Positions 16,949 to 25,496 of a stretch of 64,000 nucleotides of DNA are shown piece by piece. The notes under the pieces are model-generated. The model was not told where the DNA came from. It searched no databases and was given only the letters and a program-made list of their open reading frames with translations. Origin of the DNA: Roseinatronobacter sp. S2 (GTDB lineage Bacteria > Pseudomonadota > Alphaproteobacteria > Rhodobacterales > Rhodobacteraceae). The translations under genes and the position numbers were made by a program. Location of the stretch: assembly GCF_029581395.1 (NCBI RefSeq), contig NZ_CP121113.1, positions 3,415,921 through 3,479,920 of the forward strand. Reading direction: 5' to 3'. Each line of letters starts with the position of its first letter. The first letter of the stretch is position 1.

Positions 16949-17980
16949 ATGACTCGTTCGGGGATGACCACAATCCGACTCAAAGACGTCGCAACACGCA
17001 CCGGGTTTTCAGTTAACACAGTGTCGCTCGCCCTGCGTGACAGCCCGCGCCTTGCGAAAGAGACGCGTGAAATCATACGATCTGCGGCCCGGGAATTGAA
17101 TTATCTTCCCAATCAGGTCGCTAAATCGCTCGTCAACCGAGAGACAAAAACCATCGGGCTGATCCTGACGGACATTACAAGTCCGATTCTTACCGCCACG
17201 GCCCAATCAGTCGAAACCGCCCTGTCCGCGCGGGGATACAGCACATTGTTTGCAACCTCGAACAACCGCATTGAGGATGAGATGAAGGCAATCGATCTGT
17301 TTCGCGCCCGACAGGTCGATGGGATGCTGGTTTATCCACGCAGCCATACCGTCATCGATCACATACAAACCTTGCGCGGCGCGGATTATCCTGTCGTGCT
17401 GCTGGTGGCGAACGGTGGTGCGGAAATTGATGCGGTCGGCATAGATGAACGCAAAGGCTCCTACAAGGCGGTCACACATCTGATCGATGTCGGACACCGT
17501 GCCATCGCACTGATCGACAGCGCAAATCCACTGGGCAACCCCGAGAAGCGCGAAGGTTATCTGTTGGCACTGGATCAGGCTGGGATCGCATTTGACCCGT
17601 CACTTGTTTCCGACCCCGGCGGACATTCGGTCGCGAGAGGCTTTTGGGCAATGGACGCCCTGATGTCGAGGACAAACAAACCGACGGCTGTTTTCACTGC
17701 AAACGATGCGCTTGCTCTTGGCGTATTGCGGTGGACAAAGGTGCATGGATTGCGCGTCCCCGAAGATCTGGCCATTATCGGGTTTGACAACATTGAGTAT
17801 GCCGAACATGCGACCACCCCCATTTCCAGCGTCAATTATGATGTAGCTTTGGTCACAGACCTTGCAGTGGAGCGATTGATGAACTTGATCGCCTCACCCG
17901 GAGCCCTGCCCTCTCCTCAAATGACACTTATCGATCCAGATATTGTGGTGCGCCAAAGTACTGCAAAACGGACACGCTAG
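16949..17980 (+). CDS. LacI-family transcriptional repressor of the glycoside/oligosaccharide regulon
   Basis: A 343-residue repressor. The N-terminal HTH reads IRLKDVATRTGFSVNTVSLA, then a hinge helix (YLPNQVAKSLVN) and a periplasmic-binding-protein-like effector domain from about residue 65 (TIGLILTDITSPILTATAQS; near the end AIIGFDNIEYAEHATTPISS). The start at 16949 has AGAGAAAAA upstream. It is divergent from the binding-protein gene. Four matching palindromes at 8788, 16575, 16608 and 16894 mark its likely targets. Confidence 0.92.
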   Translation: MTRSGMTTIRLKDVATRTGFSVNTVSLALRDSPRLAKETREIIRSAARELNYLPNQVAKSLVNRETKTIGLILTDITSPILTATAQSVETALSARGYSTLFATSNNRIEDEMKAIDLFRARQVDGMLVYPRSHTVIDHIQTLRGADYPVVLLVANGGAEIDAVGIDERKGSYKAVTHLIDVGHRAIALIDSANPLGNPEKREGYLLALDQAGIAFDPSLVSDPGGHSVARGFWAMDALMSRTNKPTAVFTANDALALGVLRWTKVHGLRVPEDLAIIGFDNIEYAEHATTPISSVNYDVALVTDLAVERLMNLIASPGALPSPQMTLIDPDIVVRQSTAKRTR

Positions 17981-18084
17981 AAAGCGCCCGCCAAGACCTG
18001 CCTGACACGCACCAACCCATCACTCGTTGAACCTGCTGGCTTATATTCCAATCCGACAGCGCCTTTATATCCGCTTGCAAACAA
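17977..18084 (-). pseudogene. C-terminal remnant of a hydroxypyruvate isomerase-like gene
   Basis: The reverse strand ends with LFASGYKGAVGLEYKPAGST and SDGLVRVRQVLAGAF before a stop at 17977. This matches the end of hydroxypyruvate isomerase-like TIM barrels (GY.G.VG.EYKP.G.T..GL). No upstream body is seen in any frame beyond about 18085. It overlaps the last codons of the LacI gene. The rest of 18085-18384 contains nothing I can assign. Confidence 0.5.
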
Positions 18085-18384
18085 CCAAATGCAAGGGCAT
18101 CTGCGTGATTGCCTTGATGCAAAACCCGTTGGTTTCCCTGCATTCAGCACGATCTGGGGCGGTTTAGCCTGTGTTGCGCACGCGTGCAATATAAAGAGGT
18201 GGATTGCAGCCGTGGAGAACCCTTAGGTAATTCGAAAAATACCTATATAAAGATCACAAAAGATAGTTCAGTCGTGTAGAAAAGACGATACTACAGACAT
18301 CGCGAAAGGCTGCGGAACGCAAGCAAAATGCCGCTATCCCAACCGTGCTATTCGGAGCCGTTCAGGCGCTGAAACGGATGATCT

Positions 18385-19878
18385 TCATGGCGGATCGAGT
18401 GGATGCACCGGTCGGGGAACGCGCCAGTATTCAAGACGATCAAGGCGGGGGCTGGCGAGGCCGCCGCCATCGACCAAGAGGATTCCTGATGCGATCGGCG
18501 CATAGGCCGCCCGGAAATGCTGGGTTGATTTGAGCGCGACAACCCGCATTGCGGCCGGGTCAACAGCGTTGCTGCGGAAAATTTCCAGATCAAGCGCTTG
18601 GGTTGCGTGACTGGTCACCAACACCTTGATGCCGTCGATGCGCAACAGGGCGCTGGGGCCTGCGCTTTGCGATACACCTTTCCACATCGGGCCGCCGCAA
18701 ACAAACCGCCCGTCACCCAGATGTTCGACCCGAGCGTGCAACTGAAGGGGGGCACCGCCGAATGCCGGGTCTGACTTTCCGCCAAGCGACAGCGCCAATG
18801 TGTTGCCCTTTCCGGCCGCTTGCGCAGCCAGCACTGATTCCGGGTCATGCAGCGCGCCGAAAAGGATGTCGCTGCCACCGCCTTCCAACAGGGCAGCCAG
18901 CAGCGCGGTGGAGTCGGCATAGGCGCCATCGCCCGGATTGTCAGAGATATCAGCCAGGACAAGCGGCCCGTCATGTTCCCCCGCAGAGTGGCTGGCAGCG
19001 GCGGCTGCCGCCTCCTGCGGTGTCAGCACGGCTTCCTGATTGGCATCACGTTCATCCCACATTGCTTTGCAAAGTGTGTCGGCGATCTGTTCCGCGATCT
19101 GCGCGGCACCAAGGTGCACAACAGAAACGCTGGGTCCGATCTCGGGCACGTCAGCAAAGCTGAAACCAGCGTTCAGACTGATATCAAGGATCGCAGGATG
19201 CATTTCGGTCAGTGCTTGTGCCTGCGCCATCAGGCCCAGCATGGGCTCGCGGTCTGTGCGGCCCCCTTCGGGCAGGGTGATCATCGCGGGCTTGCGAACA
19301 AGCGTCCGGGCGCGCACAGGGGGGCGTGCAAGCATGCGGCGCAGCAAACCGGCCGCACGGCGACCTGTTTCGCGCATGTCCACATGCGGGAATGTCTTGT
19401 AGGACAGGATGATATTGGCATCATTCGCCATCTTCGGATCAAGGTTGGCGTGCAGATCAAGCGTCACTGCAAATATTGGTTTCTGGCCGAGTATGGCGCG
19501 CAGCTCCCGCACCAGCCGTGCATCGCCGTCGGTGCCGTCTTCCAACACCATTGCCCCATGCAATGAAAGCAGCACCGCATCAAACGGTCCGGCTTCGCGC
19601 GCGGCAGTCAGGATGCGTTCGCCGAATGCGTGCCAGGCGGGTTGCGTCACCGGGCCGCCGGGGGTTGCAAAAGTTGCCACAGGGGTGATCAACTCCCAGC
19701 CTTCGGCCCGGGCGATATCGGCAAAACCGGCCACTTCGTTTTCGGTATCGGCAAGCGCCGAAAGCACCGCGTCGTCCTGATGGCAGTAGAAACCGCGAAA
19801 AGCAGTCTCATCCGTAAGTCTTTGACAGAAAGTATTGGTCTCGTGCATGAACTGCCCGAGAAGAACCCGTTTCGTCAT
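18385..19878 (-). CDS. M81-family metallopeptidase-like protein (MlrC-like)
   Basis: A 497-residue MlrC-type protein. The N-terminus is VLLGQFMHETNTFCQRLTDE and the mid-region has LLSLHGAMVLEDGTDGDARL, then TLDLHANLDPKMANDANIIL and TFPHVDMRETGRRAAGLL, which supply the Asp/His metal ligands of peptidase family M81. A C-terminal MlrC domain follows. The founding member opens linearised microcystin, but most relatives have unknown amide or peptide substrates. The start at 19878 has GGGGAAGCGG upstream. It is divergent from the LysR gene at 20012 beside the ort cluster, so it may release or recycle the amino acid substrate of that pathway. That link is inferred. Confidence 0.88.
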   Translation of the reverse strand: MTKRVLLGQFMHETNTFCQRLTDETAFRGFYCHQDDAVLSALADTENEVAGFADIARAEGWELITPVATFATPGGPVTQPAWHAFGERILTAAREAGPFDAVLLSLHGAMVLEDGTDGDARLVRELRAILGQKPIFAVTLDLHANLDPKMANDANIILSYKTFPHVDMRETGRRAAGLLRRMLARPPVRARTLVRKPAMITLPEGGRTDREPMLGLMAQAQALTEMHPAILDISLNAGFSFADVPEIGPSVSVVHLGAAQIAEQIADTLCKAMWDERDANQEAVLTPQEAAAAAASHSAGEHDGPLVLADISDNPGDGAYADSTALLAALLEGGGSDILFGALHDPESVLAAQAAGKGNTLALSLGGKSDPAFGGAPLQLHARVEHLGDGRFVCGGPMWKGVSQSAGPSALLRIDGIKVLVTSHATQALDLEIFRSNAVDPAAMRVVALKSTQHFRAAYAPIASGILLVDGGGLASPRLDRLEYWRVPRPVHPLDPP

Positions 19879-20011
19879 TTTCCGCTTCCCCATAGCCAGA
19901 TTGAGCGGGCTGAAGCGGGGTCGGGCCGTGCATCGGAGTAGTTTCGTGATTACAACAGGCTGATAGTGTGATGCAATCGAAAATCCTGGCCGGACCAACG
20001 GTGGAGGCGGA

Positions 20012-20914
20012 ATGCGGGACTTGCAGTTGAAGTACTTTTTCACAGTGGCCAATGAAGGATCGATTCGGAAAGCCGCCGAAAAGCTTAACCTCGCGGCCTC
20101 GGCGCTTAGCCGTCGGATAACCCAGATAGAGGAGGATCTTGGCGTTCCGATGTTCGAACGCCATGCGCGCGGATTGCGCCTTACTGATGCCGGACAGATC
20201 TATTTCGATCATGCACGCACCACCCTGCGCCACGAAGCCTGGGCGATTGGCGAGATCGAAGCGATCAAGGATCTGAGGCGTGGTCAGATCCGGGTGGTTT
20301 GCGTGGAGGGGGCGATCGGTGGCATCATGTCCGATGCTATCGCTGCATTCCGCCCCAAGTCGCCGGGTGTCAACCTTTCGGTTACACGAGCAGGTAGCAC
20401 CGGCGTGGTGCGCGCAGTGGCCGCTGACGAAGCCGAACTGGGGCTTGCATTTGATCCACCGACGCACCGCGATGTCATGATAATTGCGGAAGTGCCAGCG
20501 CCGCTTTATGCCGTGTTTGCCCCCGGGTTTCCCTTGCCGGACGGGCCGCAATCACTGGCAGGTCTGGCGTCCTTGCCGCTCGCCATTCCGCCGGATAGCA
20601 GCTACGGCATTCGTGATGTGATCGACAGGGTTGTACGCCAGAACGCGGATATCGAGCTTGATCCACCGCTTTTGTGCGATTCTGTATATGGTCTTACCGG
20701 ATTTGCCCTGCGAGGGCAGGGAGTGTCGATCCTGCCCATGTGTTCGGTCGCCGACGAAGTGCGTGCTGGGCGCCTTCTCATCAGATCGCTCAGCGACCCG
20801 CCCCTGCGTGATGCCCGACTTGTGCTGATGGGGCGCAGGCATCGCACATTGCCGCCGGTCGCACGCCGGTTTTGCGCAATCCTGAAAAGTTCTATGCAGG
20901 CCGCACCTTACTAG
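20012..20914 (+). CDS. LysR-family transcriptional regulator of the ort/TRAP locus
   Basis: A 300-residue LysR protein. The HTH spans residues 3-62 (LQLKYFFTVANEGSIRKAAE, ASALSRRITQIEEDLGVPMF), followed by a co-inducer domain (VEGAIGGIMSDAIAAFRPKS and a late FALRGQGVSILPMCSVADEV). It faces the M81 gene across 133 bases and precedes the TRAP-ord-ortAB genes by 250 bases on the same strand. It is the only regulator in the locus and probably responds to the imported amino acid. The 20915-21164 gap shows no further gene. Confidence 0.9.
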   Translation: MRDLQLKYFFTVANEGSIRKAAEKLNLAASALSRRITQIEEDLGVPMFERHARGLRLTDAGQIYFDHARTTLRHEAWAIGEIEAIKDLRRGQIRVVCVEGAIGGIMSDAIAAFRPKSPGVNLSVTRAGSTGVVRAVAADEAELGLAFDPPTHRDVMIIAEVPAPLYAVFAPGFPLPDGPQSLAGLASLPLAIPPDSSYGIRDVIDRVVRQNADIELDPPLLCDSVYGLTGFALRGQGVSILPMCSVADEVRAGRLLIRSLSDPPLRDARLVLMGRRHRTLPPVARRFCAILKSSMQAAPY

Positions 20915-21164
20915 CGTTGCTTTTTGGGCAAACCGGTGTCGTGATTCAATACTTGTATGCGAACACAAACTCCTGAAACTCGTGCCAAGGGTTGACCAGG
21001 GGTCGTGCCGGGCATCGGAGGCTGGGTAAAGATACTGCGATACACCTGAACAGCCGGACACAACCGGCTGACGATACGCGCATTATCAAGTGCGCTGCGC
21101 TTGATCGCCTTGCCTGAGGATGCCCGCAGGCCAGAGAAAACAAGAGAAAACAGGAGAGGATGAA

Positions 21165-22211
21165 ATGAGAAATATCTGGAATACAGCACTGGCCTGCGCC
21201 GTAGGCGCGCTTCTTGTCGGCCCGGCAATGGCGCAATCTGTGACGATTGTGCTGGCGCATGAAGAGCCTGCGGACGCCAACACATCAGCTGCGCATATGT
21301 CGGCCATGGTGTTCAAGGACATCATCGAAACCCGTTCGAACGGCGACATGGTTGTCGATATTCAGGCGGCAAGCACGATGGGTAACCAGCGCGAACGGAT
21401 GGAACTGACGCAAGCAGATATCATTCAGGTGAATATTGCCGCAATCGGTGGCCTGGCCCAGTTCTATCCGGCAATAAACGCGATTGATCTGCCCTTTGCG
21501 TTCCCTGACGAGGTCATTGCCGATCACGTCTTTGACGGGCCATTTGGTAAGATGCTGGCCGAAAACATTCACGCAGCAACCGATCTGCGCCTGCTGGCCG
21601 TAACGGCGGGGGATTTCTATGTTTTCACAAACAGCACGCGCGAGGTGCGTAGCCCGGCGGATATGGAGGGGTTGCGGGTGCGCACCATGTCCGTGCCCAG
21701 CCACATTGCGATGATGAATGCACTTGGTGCCGCCGCAACACCAGTTCCGTGGGATGAACTGTACAGCGCGTTGGAAACCGGTGTGGTTGATGCCCAGCAC
21801 AACCCGATCCCGATTGTCGCCGTGGGCAACCTACAAGAGGTGCAAAGCTATGCGACTGTCACAAATCACATGTACGGCGCTGATTGGTGGATGACCAGCG
21901 ATCTGTTCCTTGACACCCTGACACCAGACCAGATGCGTATCTTTACCAACGCGGTAGAAGCGGCCCGCACCGCCGGGCGCGGTGCCAAGATGGGCCTTCG
22001 CGCCACCCAGTTCGGAACCGCATTCCTGGAAGATGCAGGAATTCAGGTTTATGCCCCCACCCCCGAGGAATTGGTGCAGTTCCGCGAACTGGCGGCACCG
22101 GCGGTGATGGCGGTGCTTGCTGACGAGCTTGGCGATGATGCAGTCGCGCTTGCCGAAGCGATGCTTGAAGCTGTCGCGACGTCCGAGCGCGAGATCTACG
22201 GCAGCGACTAA
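21165..22211 (+). CDS. TRAP transporter solute-binding protein (DctP type)
   Basis: A 348-residue periplasmic protein with signal peptide MRNIWNTALACAVGALLVGP and cleavage after AMA. DctP landmarks follow: VTIVLAHEEPADANTSAAHM, the MEGLRVRTMSVPSHIAMMNA segment containing the conserved carboxylate-binding Arg, and ALGAAATPVPWDELYSALET with GVVDAQHNP. DctP proteins bind small organic acids, including amino acids. The start at 21165 has AGGAGAGGATGAA upstream. The operon context points to a diamino or amino-oxo acid as ligand. Confidence 0.93.
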   Translation: MRNIWNTALACAVGALLVGPAMAQSVTIVLAHEEPADANTSAAHMSAMVFKDIIETRSNGDMVVDIQAASTMGNQRERMELTQADIIQVNIAAIGGLAQFYPAINAIDLPFAFPDEVIADHVFDGPFGKMLAENIHAATDLRLLAVTAGDFYVFTNSTREVRSPADMEGLRVRTMSVPSHIAMMNALGAAATPVPWDELYSALETGVVDAQHNPIPIVAVGNLQEVQSYATVTNHMYGADWWMTSDLFLDTLTPDQMRIFTNAVEAARTAGRGAKMGLRATQFGTAFLEDAGIQVYAPTPEELVQFRELAAPAVMAVLADELGDDAVALAEAMLEAVATSEREIYGSD

Positions 22212-22306
22212 GCGCGCGTCGTTATCGGTAATAGGACCACGCCGGGCAATCGGTCGGCGTGGTTCAACTTTCATCTTCCTTTCCCCGCCCCAAAAGGCAG
22301 TACACC

Positions 22307-22837
22307 GTGAGCGCCATCGCAAAAATGCTGCACAAGATTGCCCGGCTGGTGGAAATCATCACCGCTGCGCCGCTGGTTGCTGCTGGTGCGGTGATGGTCG
22401 GTGTGGTTCTTGCTGCCACATTTTTTCGCTATGTGCTTAATGATCCAATCACCTGGTCAGAGGAACTGGCGCGCTATCTGATGATCTGGATCGGCCTTGT
22501 CGGGGCGTCGGTCACCCTGCGCCATGGCGAACACATCCGCATAACCGCCATCCGTAAACTGCTTCCAGCACCCTTGCGCATGATCACGGATCTTTTTGTG
22601 GCAGCCGCTATCGGCTGGTTCCTCTGGGTGATGACGGTCGAGGGCTGGGCCGCCGCCGAGCGTGGCGCGCGCCAGATGTCGCCCGCGCTGGGTGTTTCAA
22701 TGATGTGGCCGCTTCTGGCCGTGCCTGTCGCAGGGGGCCTGATGCTGGTGCAGCATGTGATCCAGACGGTGTTGATGCTTTTGGGGGCGCAGAATGAACC
22801 TGAACATGAAAGCCCGATGGGCGGGGGGCCGGTCTGA
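22307..22837 (+). CDS. TRAP transporter small permease (DctQ type)
   Basis: A 176-residue membrane protein with four predicted helices and the DctQ signature FFRYVLNDPITWSEELARYL. The GTG at 22307 is preferred as start, with AAGG about 10 bases upstream. The ATG at 22325 lacks a ribosome binding site. The stop overlaps the DctM start (TGATG at 22835-22839), indicating coupled translation. It forms the membrane complex with DctM. Confidence 0.88.
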   Translation: MSAIAKMLHKIARLVEIITAAPLVAAGAVMVGVVLAATFFRYVLNDPITWSEELARYLMIWIGLVGASVTLRHGEHIRITAIRKLLPAPLRMITDLFVAAAIGWFLWVMTVEGWAAAERGARQMSPALGVSMMWPLLAVPVAGGLMLVQHVIQTVLMLLGAQNEPEHESPMGGGPV

Positions 22838-24123
22838 TGCTCTGGCTTATGGTAGGTCTGTTCGCGGTTCTGGTGGTGCTTGGCACGCCGCTGGCCTTTG
22901 CAATCGGCATCACGGGGCTGTTCGCGCTGGTGCAATCGGATGGTCCCAGCCTGATCCGGCTGGTGCCTATGCGGCTGTTTTCCGGCATCGATATGTTCTC
23001 GCTGATGGCAATGCCTTTCTTCATTCTGGCTGGCGATATCATGAATCGCATCAAGATCACCGACCGGCTGGTTGATCTGGCCAATTCGATTGTGGGCGGG
23101 GTGCGCGGGGCGCTGGCGCATGTGAATGTGCTGGTTTCTGTGTTCTTTGCCGGCCTTACCGGCGCTGCAGTGGCTGACACTGCCGCCATCGGGCGCATGA
23201 TGATTCCGGCGATGGCGTCACAGGGTTACAATCGCGCCTTTGCCGCCGCAGTCACGGCCTCTTCCTCGGTGATCGGGCCGATCATTCCGCCGTCGATCAT
23301 TATGGTCATCTATGGCTCGCTGATGCAGGTTTCCATTGCCGGGCTGTTTGCAGCTGGTCTGATCCCCGGTATTCTGATGGCGCTGTCATTGATGGGCTAC
23401 ATTGCATTCCGCGCCCGACGTGATGATCTGCCGGTGGCCAATCTGCGCGGCGATGTGCCACAATTTCGCATCGCGCTGCGACGCGCGCTAGTCCCGCTGA
23501 TGATGCCGATTATCATTCTGGGTGGCATTCTGGGCGGGGTCTTCACGCCGACCGAAGCCGCCGCCGTGGCTGTTTTTTATGCGCTTGTCGTCGGGCTGTT
23601 TCTGTATCGCAATCTGGGTCTGCGCGATCTTGTTTCCATGCTTTACGACATGGTGCGCGCCTCGGGTTCGGTGTTCATCATTCTTGCGGCGGCCTCGATA
23701 CTTGGCTGGGTGCTTGCGCGGCAGGGTGTGCCGCAGCAACTTGCCGACTTTCTGCTTGGTATCAGTGATAACCCGTTGATCTTCCTGTTTATCGTCACGC
23801 TTGCGCTGCTGGTTATCGGCATGTTCATGGAGATGACGGCGATTCTGATCATCCTGGGCCCGATCCTGCATCCGATCGCAGTCTCGCTGGGGATCGATCC
23901 GCTGCATTTCGGTATCGTGATGGTTGTGAACCTCAATATCGCGCTGGCCACGCCGCCGCTTGGGGCATGCCTTTTCGTGGCCTCGTCCGTGGGCAAAGTT
24001 CGCTTCGAGGATGTCGCATGGCGCATTCTGCCCTTCATTCTGGTCGAGATCGCGGTGCTGGCCGCCATCGTTTATGTCCCGGCGATTTCGCTGACCCTGC
24101 CGCGTCTTCTGGGTCTCGGCTGA
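22837..24123 (+). CDS. TRAP transporter large permease (DctM type)
   Basis: A 428-residue, roughly 12-helix Na+-coupled permease of standard length. Landmarks include LMAMPFFILAGDIMNRIKIT, the helical hairpin region SSVIGPIIPPSIIMVIYGSL, and near the end NLNIALATPPLGACLFVASS. It carries substrate delivered by the DctP protein at 21165. It is translationally coupled to DctQ and followed after 24 bases by the dehydrogenase gene, so transport and catabolism form one operon. Confidence 0.95.
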   Translation: MLWLMVGLFAVLVVLGTPLAFAIGITGLFALVQSDGPSLIRLVPMRLFSGIDMFSLMAMPFFILAGDIMNRIKITDRLVDLANSIVGGVRGALAHVNVLVSVFFAGLTGAAVADTAAIGRMMIPAMASQGYNRAFAAAVTASSSVIGPIIPPSIIMVIYGSLMQVSIAGLFAAGLIPGILMALSLMGYIAFRARRDDLPVANLRGDVPQFRIALRRALVPLMMPIIILGGILGGVFTPTEAAAVAVFYALVVGLFLYRNLGLRDLVSMLYDMVRASGSVFIILAAASILGWVLARQGVPQQLADFLLGISDNPLIFLFIVTLALLVIGMFMEMTAILIILGPILHPIAVSLGIDPLHFGIVMVVNLNIALATPPLGACLFVASSVGKVRFEDVAWRILPFILVEIAVLAAIVYVPAISLTLPRLLGLG

Positions 24124-24147
24124 CATACATCTTAAGGGGAGCATGAA

Positions 24148-25185
24148 ATGACATCCGAGATCATTCTGTTCGGCGTTGGTGCCATGGGCCAGCGGATTGC
24201 CCGGCTGGCCCGCGCGCGCGGCTACACCATCCGCGCGGCCATCGATATGGACCCGGCCAAGCAGGGCGTACCCCTTGGCCGCCTTGCGGATTGGCAGGAC
24301 CTGAAATCCGGCCCCGCCATTACTGCGGATATCGCAGAGGCGCTGAAGGGCACGCCCGCAACGGTTCTGCATGCAACCGCCTCTTTCCTGCGGGATGTAT
24401 CATCCGAGATCGAAAGTTGTTTGCAGCACGGCCACGATGTTATCTCTATCTCCGAAGAGATGACCTGCCCGCATTCGGCTGACCCTGCCATTGCGGCGCG
24501 GCTGGATGCCACTGCGAAACAGTACGGCGCGCGGGTCATTGGGACTGGGGTGAACCCCGGTTTTGCGATGGACATTCTGGTGCTTGCGCTAAGCGTGCCT
24601 TGCGGACGAGTTGATCATATTCAAGCCATCCGGACGAATGATCTGTCAGATTTCGGGCCGACGGTATTGCGGACGCAGGGTGTTGGCCTGACGCCCGGGG
24701 GCTTTGCCGACGCGGTTGCCCAGGGCCGTGTGGTCGGGCATGTCGGCTTCGCGCAGTCCATTGCGTTGATTGCGCGACACTTGGGGTGGACGGTTGATCG
24801 CGTTGTCGAAACCCGAGAGCCAATCATTTCCTCGGTCGCCCGCAAAACGCCGCACATGACGATCGCGCCAGGGCAGGTCGCCGGGTGCCGCCATTGCGCC
24901 TATGCATATATCGGCGGGCACGAGGTTCTGCGGCTTGAACACCCACAGCAGATACGGCCTGAACTTGAAGGACAGGCGACATCGGATCAGATTCGCATCA
25001 CGGGCGATCAAGTGATCGAGATGCGGATCACCCCTGAAATCGGGGGCGGCGCCGGGACGGCGGCGGCGGCCGTCAACGCGCTGGCGTATCTTCGCCGCGC
25101 CCCGGTGGGGCTGGTCCATTTGACCGATCTGCCGCTTACCAGCCCGAAGATGACCAACCTTATCCCACAAGGAGACCATTCATGA
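24148..25185 (+). CDS. ord: 2,4-diaminopentanoate dehydrogenase-like protein
   Basis: A 345-residue NAD(P)-dependent dehydrogenase resembling dihydrodipicolinate reductase. The Rossmann motif is ILFGVGAMGQRIARLARARG, followed by VLHATASFLRDVSSEIESCL, and the catalytic domain contains GTGVNPGFAMDILVLALSV. In clostridial ornithine fermentation this enzyme oxidatively deaminates (2R,4S)-2,4-diaminopentanoate to 2-amino-4-oxopentanoate. The identification is firm mainly because ortA and ortB follow with ATGA overlaps. Upstream GGGGAGC supports the start. The physiological direction and exact substrate here are inferred. Confidence 0.85.
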   Translation: MTSEIILFGVGAMGQRIARLARARGYTIRAAIDMDPAKQGVPLGRLADWQDLKSGPAITADIAEALKGTPATVLHATASFLRDVSSEIESCLQHGHDVISISEEMTCPHSADPAIAARLDATAKQYGARVIGTGVNPGFAMDILVLALSVPCGRVDHIQAIRTNDLSDFGPTVLRTQGVGLTPGGFADAVAQGRVVGHVGFAQSIALIARHLGWTVDRVVETREPIISSVARKTPHMTIAPGQVAGCRHCAYAYIGGHEVLRLEHPQQIRPELEGQATSDQIRITGDQVIEMRITPEIGGGAGTAAAAVNALAYLRRAPVGLVHLTDLPLTSPKMTNLIPQGDHS

Positions 25186-25496
25186 AATGCCAGACCGGCG
25201 ATTGGGTTCGTATCCATTCGGTGATCCTCGCGCCAGAAGAGAGGGCAAGCGCCATCCCTGAGGAGACCCGTGCTGTGCCACTGGAAATGCGTGTGAAGGG
25301 TTGGCTGATCACGGCAGTGGCCGCGATCGGCGACACTGTGGAAATCCGGACCACACTCGGCCGCCGCTATCATGGCACACTGGAGGCCATGAACCCGCCA
25401 TATGGACATGATTTCGCCGCAGCGATCCCGGAACTTCTGCGCGCAGGCGAGGAATTGCGCGCAATGCTGTCCGAGGCTGAGGGGGAAGTCACATGA
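25182..25496 (+). CDS. ortA: 2-amino-4-oxopentanoate thiolase, alpha subunit (OrtA)
   Basis: A 104-residue protein with the OrtA pattern throughout: GDWVRIHSVILAPEERASAI, then PLEMRVKGWL, GDTVEIRTTLGRRYHGTLEA and NPPYGHDFAAAIPELL. With OrtB it cleaves 2-amino-4-oxopentanoate with CoA to acetyl-CoA and alanine. The length equals the clostridial subunit. It overlaps ord at ATGA (25182-25185) and has AAGGAGACC upstream. It has few other known relatives, which makes the call specific. Confidence 0.93.
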   Translation: MKCQTGDWVRIHSVILAPEERASAIPEETRAVPLEMRVKGWLITAVAAIGDTVEIRTTLGRRYHGTLEAMNPPYGHDFAAAIPELLRAGEELRAMLSEAEGEVT

